Shown here one piece after another: positions 36,701-48,200 of a stretch of DNA of 62,000 bases; within the stretch, counting starts at the first letter, position 1, and the number at the start of each line of letters is the position of its first letter. The notes under the pieces are model-generated. The model was not told the DNA's origin. It made no database searches and saw only the letters and a list, made by a program, of their open reading frames with translations. The position numbers and the translations under genes were made by a program. Origin of the DNA: Tubiluchus corallicola. Lineage: Eukaryota; Priapulida; Priapulimorpha; Priapulimorphida; Tubiluchidae. The stretch is from the NCBI GenBank assembly GCA_030141605.1, contig JAQGDQ010000248.1, forward strand, positions 1 through 62,000. Reading direction: 5' to 3'.

Positions 36701-38440
36701 AGCTATTCCACATATTAAATTGGCTATGTAAATTTATGTTGCAATAATTGCAATGTTCACTGGCAAATCTCTGTTTTCAAAATCTCTTCAAAATAGTTCT
36801 AAACCATCCATTGAGGTATGTGTGTACCTTGATTATCGTACTCCCGTTTGCATTAGCAGAATTTCCAAACAAACAATGAGTGATTTCAATGATAAATTTA
36901 CTGTTAACCTTACTACCAGTGATGTAACGGTTTTATTTTTGAATTAAAAGGAGACATACAGATGTATTTTTCATATTTAAATTCATTGTATCCTGATGAG
37001 CCTGTATCCCAAGAAGAAATTGATGGCAATTTTTTATTGTGTTTGAGGTCTAAGAAGCGGTATTTTTAATAACTACCTTCTTCGTTCAGGAAGCCAATTA
37101 ATGTTGAAGTAAAAAAGAAGTAAAAATAAGTGAGGTATAATCCTTGAAACGATATTTCCAATGGCAGGGCAGAAGTACCTATCAAGCGAAAGATCTCAAT
37201 ATACAGTTTTGACGGAACATCATATAAAAAACGTCCTCGTGGGTATGGGTGAGGCCTTGGAGAGAAATGTATAACTCCATAAAGAGGAGAGCTTGGGCTA
37301 CACAACGATGTGGGTCTCAGAGGCGCCTCGTTACTAAAATTAGTGGGGGTGCTACTTCAGAAAATTTTTAGCCGTAGTTTTAATGTTGTGTAAAACGAAA
37401 CAAACATACGTAATTTTAATGTTGTAATTTTAATTTAGACATAAACTTGATGAAATCCTTAATAAAAATTATTTTTGCTTACTAATAGCCTAGATTGTCG
37501 CAGTTCAAGTGCGTGCAATTTCCCTACGACATTTAAGCCTATGTATATTAGGCCTATATATTAAGAAAATCAAACTGCATTCACGTTCCAAGGAACAGAC
37601 TAACTTTACTGACAAAACGTAGGCCTACATTTATCAGTGTTGTATTTTCAGCATAAATATTATCCATATATAATGTCACATCTATGTATATTAAGCCAGC
37701 TGAAGAAATGATTGAACGATTGATTAACTCAACGTTAAACAATGTTTAAACCTTACTGTAAGTTCAAATAAAATTTAAACTCAATGTGTGTTTCTGAGAT
37801 ATTTTTTTATTTGATTTATTTTATCAGTAATATTTATCTAATTTTCATACATAAAATTTGTTATTTTTGTATTATGGATTGTACATGTATTTAGTCTATA
37901 CTTTCAATAATATCAAAAGGAAACATTTATTACTGGAACATGAGGTTCGTGTTTTTTTCTCTTCTTACATTTGCTAATATGTTCTTCATTCATACTGATA
38001 TGAGTATCAAAGACACCTAAAGCAGCTTCGGGATTACAAGAGTAAGTTGTAACTCACAGAATGGCTTCTTGACTTCTTCGTCAGTCCAACAAGTTTATTT
38101 ATGAACATTTCTTTGGTTCTTTATTAGCAATACAGGCACACAACACAGTAGCGATACAATTCACTGGTTTAGCGCCTGCAGATTATCTGTGAACAGTTAG
38201 TAAAAGGGTTCCTCTGTTCACTAAAAATTTGTCTTTAGTCTTTCCTGCAAGCACTTGCCTAGCTTCAGTGTATTCAACTGACATCCTGGTACAGATGTTA
38301 GAACTTATAAAGAAGTTACAAACTCAGTAATGTTCAAGTTCTGCTTTTCAATGGAAGTAAACTGCCGGCAAAGAATGCATAAAATACGGGTTAGTCAAAT
38401 AAATTATTTAATAAAAGCTCAAGTGGGCACGCTCACACTT
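36701..38440. other. 3' flank of protease copy C, no gene recognised
   Basis: The segment is homologous to the unit A flank but without the solo LTR. It contains the recurring 64- and 79-codon frames, which I do not regard as genes. Confidence 0.3.
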
Positions 38441-38655
38441 TACAATATTAACAGTGATACTGTTATATGGATAATATTGACAACAATACTGTGCAATATT
38501 GAATGGTGCGCAATATTAATGGACCTTTGTAGACGATATTGAAGATTGGGCAATATTGCATTCATGTATCGCGTGTGGTGGAAGAAAACAGTCGAGTAAT
38601 ATTACTGTCAATGTTACTCTGGAATATTGACCTATTATAGATTGCCGATATTATT
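38441..38655. repeat. AATATT-rich motif cluster, unit C
   Basis: It is homologous to 9441-9640 and 20006-20224, with AATATT palindromes spaced about 20-40 bp apart. Confidence 0.45.
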
Positions 38656-38880
38656 ATTGTGTATACTTCCTTTAAAGATACAACATATTTGAAAATATTG
38701 CTAAATTATTTCATTTTTTAACTCTTCATTCGTTTATTTTTGTTTATTTTTCAAGATTCCGGAAAAATCATTTGACAAAGACATTATAATGCGCACGTTA
38801 ATCAAACTGAGTTAAGTATCTAATTATGGAACTCTTCTCTCGCTCGTACTATTAGCTGCCACATCTGACAACGCCTAATA

Positions 38881-38886
38881 TTTATT
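38881..38886 (-). promoter_or_regulatory. Possible poly(A) signal of the intact LRR gene
   Basis: AATAAA on the - strand lies about 160 bp beyond the stop codon at 39045. It is conserved in all three units. Confidence 0.35.
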
Positions 38887-39044
38887 TAATTTGATCCAAT
38901 TATTTCCTTCACCTTTCATATTTCTCACCTTTTCTCAACTTTCTCCACGTCACCTCACACGAATACTACACTTTTCCTACATTTCATTTTGCAAGCTGTA
39001 CAACTGTATAAGAGTGGAAGCATCCACAAATGTTAGCCATATAC

Positions 39045-42000
39045 TTATAGGCCTACAGTGAGAAAAAGTCCAAATAAACAGAGGCAAGCATTCAGAATTT
39101 TTAAAACTTGAACAGCGCTAGAGTGAATGAGAGGAAGTTGATTGGCTGGATTCTCAGGATCACAAAATAGCGACAGTGGCATTTCGTCCGTGTCATGTCT
39201 ATAATTTGGTACTTCACAATCAAATACTGAAGCAACCCACCATTCTGACTTCAACCATTTCATGCTACAGTTACAGTGCAGGGGGCTAGCTGAAAAATGT
39301 GAAATTAAACGTTCAAGTAGTTTATTTCTTCATCAACAATGCGCAAAACATTTAATTTGCAAAATTTCAGCATTACTTTCTGACTTTTTATGACCACCTC
39401 TCAAGTTCTGTCAACATATTGACTAATGACGACTAAATAAATAGAGATTGTGACGCCGGGCTTTACTTTCTTAGTGGTCCTCTGTTCTTTATTTAAACCA
39501 GTATTACTTCAACAATTCCCAAACGAGTACTCCTAGCCGAGCAGTGAGGTAGTAGTATACAGATGTTAGTAGTTTAGAAACTGAATCAGTTTCTCATAGG
39601 TACCTTTACAGGGCGTACCTAGAGGCGAAAGATGTGGGTTCGAAACACGAGTGGGATCTTAAGTATCGGTCTTGAGTTGCTGTTATTGTGTTTAGCTAAC
39701 AAAGTGTGAACTATTCATAACAATTTTACTATTTAAATACTTCTTAAACGTTCACAAAAAACGCACTCCAAGATACATATTTTTGTGTATAAAGAAAGAT
39801 CAAAATTTAATGAACAAATTTGTGATGATCAAAAGATAATTTTCAAAATCAATCAGAGTGCTGCACTCCCTTTTGGTTTAAAATTAAAAGTATTTTCAAA
39901 GGCAGTCTCTCAGGCAACAAGATTATACTTAATCCCTAGAGCGTAGCTGTTTTTCAGTAAAGCATACCTAAATCATGTTATACTTTAAACAACAAACCTT
40001 TAAATTGTTGCAAAACTAACAAAATTATTAAGTGAAGAGTGACGCTAAAGACAGATGTGACATTCGATTTTCTTTTTTGTATGTTTGAGCGATTAAGCCT
40101 GCCTATTCATACTTACCTTTTAAATGTAGTAATATATCTGTGGGATATCGTCCTTGATGAAGTAATGGCTTTTGCATAAATTGAATATTTGTCTGGATGA
40201 AGATGATTGATGCAATTTTATAATTGTTGGATAGGTCCAGATCAGCATTTACTAACTGTTTACAATCCAAGATAATTATCTGTTTTACGTAATTCATTTC
40301 GTGAAAAGCTCTTGGATGAATCGTCCTTAACTTGTCATTGTGAGAAATCGTGATGCTTGATCTGATATGACCATATATAGCATTTTCTCCTATTTCTTCT
40401 AAATCAGTCTGCATGATAGTCAGTTCAAACACATCTTTTTTATCAAGAAATTTTGCAGGTAGGTCCCTCGACTTGTAATTCAAAATTTTCAGCGTCTGCA
40501 CACCGCATGGCAAGGCATTCCAAATCAAAATTAGTTTTGCCTTGAATAGTTGTGCTTCAAGCTCACCACATACGACATTGCATTCGCCAAGTGGAGACCA
40601 GGCCTTTGAATTCCAAGATCTACATTCTGCCATGGACACATAGCATGGATAATATGATATACTTATGGGCGTTACTGGATGCGGTGTTAATGTGCTTGTT
40701 GTTGTCTCACAATATGCAAGATGTGCTTCGGTAAGTGGTTTAGTTAAGCATGCTTCTTTGCAAAGGGGGAGGTAAGGAGGGAAAAAGAAACAGTCATATT
40801 TGTAACAATAGGAGCATTTAACTGTTGATTCTTTCCAATTCTTACGTTGTGCCCATGAAAGAGAGCAGTCACACGGAATAGAATTGCCTGAAAAAGTATT
40901 GCAATGTTGAAACCATAGATCAGACGTTCTTTTAGTTTAAACAACATTTTTATTTGATAAGAAAGCTAATTTACTTCGTTAAGCATTTCTTTAGATTATG
41001 TTTGAGCACCATCCATAATTGCAATAAGGTGTACAATCATAAAACTAATGCACATAATATTCAACGGATCTATTATTAGAACATATTGGAGTAAAACTGT
41101 TTTTAAACGCCATGTTTCTAAGAAGTGTTTAAATCCTATGATAAACCTCTGCGTAAAAAAATTTGAAGCTGCATATGTTTATCTTTAGCTGTAACGTATA
41201 TTGTTACCATTACCGTAGCTGTGGTTTACACTTGCTGGTTAGTTTCATAAAGCTCCACTTACCTGCTAATTCTAGGGATATAAATTTGGACGATATCGTC
41301 GGATGAAGCTTTGGCATATCCAGGTGCTCCAATCCTGTTTTTCTTATCTCAATTTTGCTTATCAATAGATTGTTAGACAAATCTAAATTTGCTGATTTTA
41401 GCTGTGGACAAGTGTGTATTATGATTCGTTCTACAGTGTTTACTCGTTCAAAAGCCCTGGGAGAGATCACTTTTAGCTTGCGGAGACGCTTTAACTTTAT
41501 AGCTTTATTAACGGCGCCATAAATTGATGCGTGGTCAAGTAGTTCTATCTCTGAATCCACAATTTCAAGCTCATCGACGTTCTTTCCAGTCAAGAAATTT
41601 CTCGGCAGTTCTCTGTCTTGATAGTTAGCAATGCAGAGGTATCGAGTCCAGTAAGGCAGTGAATTTAATATCAATGTCAGATCGACTGCATAAAGTTTTT
41701 CGTAATAGCCGCAAGCAACAAAACATCCCTTTCTATCATCAAGGATTTCTTCAATAATACAACGGGGATGTTCGATTCCACAGTTTGGCTTCATGCATCC
41801 AATAAATTCTCCAATTTGTATTTCGTTTATTGTGTGCTTCCTGGAAGGGGTTTCACAGTCAATCTGCGAGTTTTTCCAACCTTTTGTCTTTGTCCACATC
41901 ATACTGCAGTCACAGTAGAGTGGATTATCTGAAAGTGGATAATCATGGATAATGGTGCATTCAGACGTAGAGATGTAGAGTTCTCTCTCCCCCCTCTCTC

Positions 42001-42183
42001 CCCCTCTCTCTCTCCCCCCTCTCTCTCTCCCCCCTCTCTCTCTCCCCCTTCTCTCTCTCCTCTCTCTCCCCCCCTCTCTCTCTCTCCCTCTCTCCCTGTC
42101 CCCCCTCTCTCTCCCCTTCTCTCTCTCCCTCTTTTCCCCCTCTCTTCCTCTCTCCTATCTCTCTCTCTCTCCTCTTTCTCCCT

Positions 42184-42236
<53 letters not shown>

Positions 42237-45200
42237 TTCTCTAGAGCAAAATTGCACGTGTGACTAGCATGGCAACTTATCTCGTAACTTATAGCAACTC
42301 TCGCTGAGCTTACAATAAGTTGCGAGATAAGTTGCTAAGGCAGTCGCACGTGCAACTTTACTCTTAGAGAGAAGTTGCACAACAAGTTGCGAGAGAAGTC
42401 TTCACGTCTGAACATGCCATTAGACTAACCGAAGGTTTTTAGAATGTTGAAAGTTGCAGTAATGACAACGATAAATTAGCATAAGATAAACATAAATCGT
42501 TTTCACCACTTTTTGTAATCAGATGTACCTATTCTGTCATTTTACGTTTTTTTCCGAAACAGCTCTTGAGTTACTACGGTAAGCAGAAGAAAAAGTGCAA
42601 AACTTCATCTGCAGACTAAAAAATTTCAGTTATTGTGCAAAATTTACCAGGAAATGAACATCTTGGCCAATTAGCTGAAGAGCAAATTTAAATTCAATTT
42701 AGTGAGTGACTTATGAAACATATTCTGTAAATAAAAATTCTAGATAATTTTAGTTGCGCTAGTATTACTTACTTGTAAGAGATATGGTCACATCTTCAGG
42801 CAACGTTTGACTATGCATAACAGGCATATCCACATGCTGTAGCCCAGTTTCAGATATTACCATATTGGTAAGCCTGCGATTATAAGATAGATTCAAGTTT
42901 AGAGTAGTAAGCTTTTTACAGCCGATTATGTGAATACTTTTAACGTATTTCATAGAGCTAAATACTTTTGGGTTTATATAAGTTACGTTAGGATTGTTTA
43001 TTAACCATATGGATGACGTAACATTGGCATGTAAAAACGAAGCTCTTATGCGTTCCATTCTCAACTGATGTATCTGGAGCACACGAAATGACTTCCTCTC
43101 CAAGAAAGGTCGGGGAAAATGGATTTCCACATAATTCCATATCTCAAGGTGTTCCACGTAAGCAGGCAAACCATCTCTTATCATTTCTACATTGTATAAA
43201 TAAAGCCAGGAAAATTTTCCACAAACTATCCTGCATGGATTACTGTTTATAATTATGCATATGATTGGTGGTATCTGATCACCACACAAATTTGGTGGCT
43301 GTGGAGCGGATGTGGATGGCGGAGGCCCTGTTGGAATTCCGTAACATTGATAGTCAAAATCTGGGAGTTGTATGTTAGACCTTGGTGGTTCTTTACAATT
43401 TATGAACGAAGGTTGTTTCCATTTCTCCTCTCTCGTCCAACGCATGGAGCAGTTACAAATTAGTGGATTTCCTAAAATGACAAGTAATCAAAAACATTAT
43501 TGCTGTTCCAACTTATGTTGGTCGTTGTTGAGATTAAAGTTGGCTTTGAATAAAGATTATGATATCACCTCTTCAAAACAGGTTATGTTTTCATAACTGT
43601 TTTATTGTTTCTAGCAGGATTAAAGAGAAACTAGTTAACGAGTTTCCCAGAAACTTTGGGCAATGGTGAGTAAGAGAACATTAAAGCGACCACAAACAAG
43701 CAGATCAGAACAAAATAACTGGTGCAGAATAAGTAAACTCATCTGGTAAAATCACTATTCCATAAAATATTGACTTTATGCTGAATTTATAACGTCTTGA
43801 AGGTAAAAGAGGCGGAGGTCTAACAGCTGGAAAACACCCCCGCAATGACCTCAGACGGCGTGATCAGATTAGAGAGTTTCCATTCTGACAGCAAACCTGC
43901 AAATGTGAATTGCTTTGCGAGTTACTATCGGCAAGTCATTGCAAACTGTTTAGTTCAAACATAATTTATTTAGGATTGGATCAGGCAGTTTGTACAACAT
44001 GATTTAAGATCCTCACCACAACAGACTTTATACACTATTTACAAGAACATTTACAGTAAGAATAGACTATACTTAGTTTTTAGTATACTAAAGTTTTACT
44101 ACAGTGATACATTAGACATTAGTAAAAAATGACGGTTAGTAAATATTGATGTATGATTATTTAAGAATGATGAATTTTATATCAGATAGAAACTACTGGA
44201 AGCGTTTAGTACATAATATAAAGTCATGTATACATTGGAATATTTTACAGTTAGTAACATAGTTAAATTCATCTTTACTGAATAATAACAACTTGAACAG
44301 ATCATTATTTCCTAAGACAGCTATATTAAGGTTTTCGGGCAGAAGTATTGATTTAATTTGCCAAACATAACTACCCTAGCCAGTTGATGCAATGGGCAGT
44401 GCAACAAAAAGTGTTCAACAGACTCAAATCGAAATCCACAGTTAAAATTCGGCAATATTGGATCGTTTTTATCTTTACAGCCTTTAGAGAAAAGGTCATA
44501 GTTTAGCTGAGAAAATCCGATTCTCATGCGCGTATGATGCACTGATATTGGAGGTTTACCAAATGAAAAATGTTTCTTGCGCAACGAAAAACTTAAATGA
44601 GATTTGAGCTCTTGTTTGAATTGTGAAATGGCTGTAATTTCACGAATGTTCTGTGGTAAGTTGTTCCACATGTTAATGGTCGATATGAAAAACGATTTTT
44701 CACAGCTAACAGAACGGCAATTAAAATTTCTGTATTTAGTACCACTGCGTATATAATAGGGGGTAACTTCGTTTACCTTTGGCGGCAGAATTGCACTTAA
44801 ATAGTGGGGCACCAAGTCATTGATTAATTTGAAAAAAAGACATAGGCGATGATAATGGAAGCGTGTCATTAATTTAGTGAATCCACTGTCAGACAAGACA
44901 CTTGCAGGGGAAGATCGAAACATAGCGCCAGAACAGATTCTAGCAGCAGTTAGCTGAATATTTTCTAACAAACGTATACTGTTTTCACTGCATCCTGACC
45001 ATACTACGTTACCATATTCGATGGCAGGGAGAATAGTCGTAATGAATAATCGTTCCCGCGTAGCTCTGGCCATATTAACTGACACGCGTCGAAAGTTGTT
45101 TAGATTTAGATTTGCTTTGTCTACCATTTTTGAGACGTGATACTTCCAGTTCAGGTTAGATGTAACATGAATACCTAAATGTTTGTGAACATTTACAGTT

Positions 45201-48200
45201 TTCAGTGGAGTATTAGATAAATACAGAGTAGAATATTGAGGAGCATTGGATTTACGGGAGAAAAGCATGACTTCGGTTTTATTAGGATTAAATTTAACCA
45301 ACCAACGTTTGGCCCAGTTTTCAATTATTCTGAGATCTGCCTTTAAGCGATTTGCTGATGTATATGGGTCATCCTTAAACGAATCCATTAAAACCGTATC
45401 GTCTGCAAAAAGGCGAATATCAGATTGAATGTCTTCTGTTATATCATTAACATACACTAAAAATAGAAGGGGACCTACGATAGAACCTTGGGGGACGCCA
45501 GATAAAAGTGACCTCGCATCAGCTGTATTACCGTTTAGCGTTACTCTTTGTGTTCGGTTACGAAGGTAAGATGATAGCCAAGACAGAAGTTGGCCACTTA
45601 CTCCATACTGCTTTAATTTGAATATCAAGCCTACATGCCACACCTTATCAAAAGCTTTACTGATGTCCAGAAAAACGCTACAGATTTCAGCACCGTCGTC
45701 TAAACTTGTATACAAATTGTGAACGATTGAAACTAGCTGGTTGATGGTGCTATCGTTTGATTTGAACCCCGAGTTCTTTTCCGTCAAAAAGTTATTATCA
45801 ATAGCAAAGTAGTTATACATTTGATTAAAGACAACGCGTTCTAGAATCTTAGACATACATGAAAGTAGTGCCAAGGGTCTGTAGTTCGGCAGACATTTGC
45901 AACTTTCCACAAGCTAGGAAAATGACCTGACTGTAATGAGAAGTTAAACAATCGGGTTAATGGGCTTGATAATGAATCTGCACAAAGCTTTAGTACTTTG
46001 TTGCTTATTCCATCAGGACCTACAGATTTGCTCGTATTGACGTTATTTAATAGTGTTTTCACTAAATCTTCGTGTACAGTAATGTGTGACATGTATGTAT
46101 CAGTCTTCAATACGAATCTGGGTAATGAAGCATTTGAAATGTTCAAATGGCACTGCTGGGCAAAGTAATTGTTAAATGCATTGCACTTGGAAATCGCATC
46201 ACTTAGGACAACACCAGCTTCATCTATAATGGGAGGAATAAAATAGTCACACGTATTTTTGTAAAAACTTTTAGTAATTTCCCACCAGACTTTAGGGCAT
46301 GTTTCAGGATTCAATAGCTTCTCGTTCAGTTTGTCTGAATAGTCACGTTTGGCTTTTTAACAGCATTGTTGTACTTATTTCTAATAGTAGTATAGGACTG
46401 CCACGAAGCATTCGTCCTGTTTAATTTATAATTTCTGTGCGCCTTTTCTTTTTGTACTCTAAGCTTTCGAACGTGACTATTCATCCAAGGCTTATCGCGT
46501 GGGCGTATTGTTACAATTTGATTAGGCACACAAGAATCAATCATTTTCACTAGATTGTCAACAAATAATTGAAAAACAACAGCAACAGATTCATTTGAAA
46601 ATACAGCCTCCCAATTTGCAGCAGAGATTTGTTGATTTAATGCTGGCCAATCCGCTAAATTATAATTATATACCTTTCTTTTGAAAGCATGGCGTACTGG
46701 AATTTTGACACAAATTTTCCCAAAAATAGGGTTATGATCGTATGTAAAGATTTGTGGAAGCACACCGTAGTTAGTAAATAATCTAGGTGAGTCTGTGATA
46801 ATCAAATCCAGTACAGACTTTGACGTACTAGTTACTCGAATGGGATCAGTAATTAACTGGAACAATTGATTTTGTACAACAAAATTATTTAATTTAAGGC
46901 CCATTGGATTTTCGTTTAGCACTGCCTGGTCCCAGGCTTTACATTTGGCGTTAAAGTCGCCAACAAATACAATGCTATAGGGGTGCTTAGGTTGAGAGGT
47001 TAGTAGGTTATTGTAAGATTCATCTAGTGCTGCAATAAATCGGTCTTCACCTGCTGCATCTTGGGATGGGGACCTATAACAAATGCACATATAGAGTGTA
47101 TTATCCTTTAAACTGATCTCTATCCACATAAATTCACACAGATTCTGTGGTAACAACTCAGTCCTTGTTTTAAAATGTATGTGATTGGCCGCATAAAATG
47201 CTACTCCACCACCATTTCTGTCCCGATCTTTTCTGACTGGATCTTGGAAATCGAAAAGACGAATTTCGTCATTTACTATGGACTGATCTAGCCATGTTTC
47301 TGTCAGAACGATGACATCATAATTGTTGGTGTTAGCGACTAACTGCAACTCGTCCAACTTAAAGGATTCGTTGTTCGCTAGGAGGCTTCGTACGTTGGAG
47401 TGATAGAAAGAAAAACACTTTTTGTTTGTACGATTGTTATTAGTGTTTCCGTAACTGTTCACGTTGTGAATATTACTGAATGTTGCTAGAAGGAGTTTTA
47501 TTAGACTCTCTCATGGATAACGCTTCTTCATATTTCGAGCACTCCCTGTACCACGCCTCGTGCGCGCCACCACAGTTTGAACATTTTACACGTTCATTGC
47601 TACAAGTGCTGGTTTTATGACTAGATGAACATTTTCCACAGACAGTTTTAGATTTGCACCAATTTGCTACATGATTATATTTGTAGCAGCTGAAGCACTG
47701 TACTGGTTTGTTAGCGACTATGAACTTCTCGACTTGAGAGTACATATTACCAATGGGAATGCCATCAAAGATAGCGGTTTCTAAATCATCAGCTGAATTA
47801 AAATATACTTTAGCTAGGGGAAGCACCGTTCCATCTTTTTTCTTGAACCTGTACACTTTCACGTCAGTGTAATGTTTACTAATCTCATCTAATAGTTCAT
47901 CATCGGTCAAGCTTAGGTCGCAGCCTCGTAGTAAGCCAATGGTATTTTGTAGAGGCGATCTAGCTGAAGTCTCTGTGCCCAGGTACTTAGGCAGCCAGTT
48001 ATCTATCATTAACTTTGCTTCTTCTTTGTGCTTAAGTTGCACTTGTATCATACCTTTAGCTGTCTTTCTGATGTTGTCAAACTGCGTTAGAGGGAAGTGG
48101 TGGGATAATTGTTTTTTGATGGAGAAGTTTGATCTAACAATTTCTTTATCTTTTACATTGCTGATTATTACAGTACGAGACGGATCATAAATGGTTTTGG

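Noticed and set aside
41945-42257. Ser/Leu/Pro-rich and Arg/Glu-rich long frames
   Set aside because: They are translations of the CT microsatellite on both strands.
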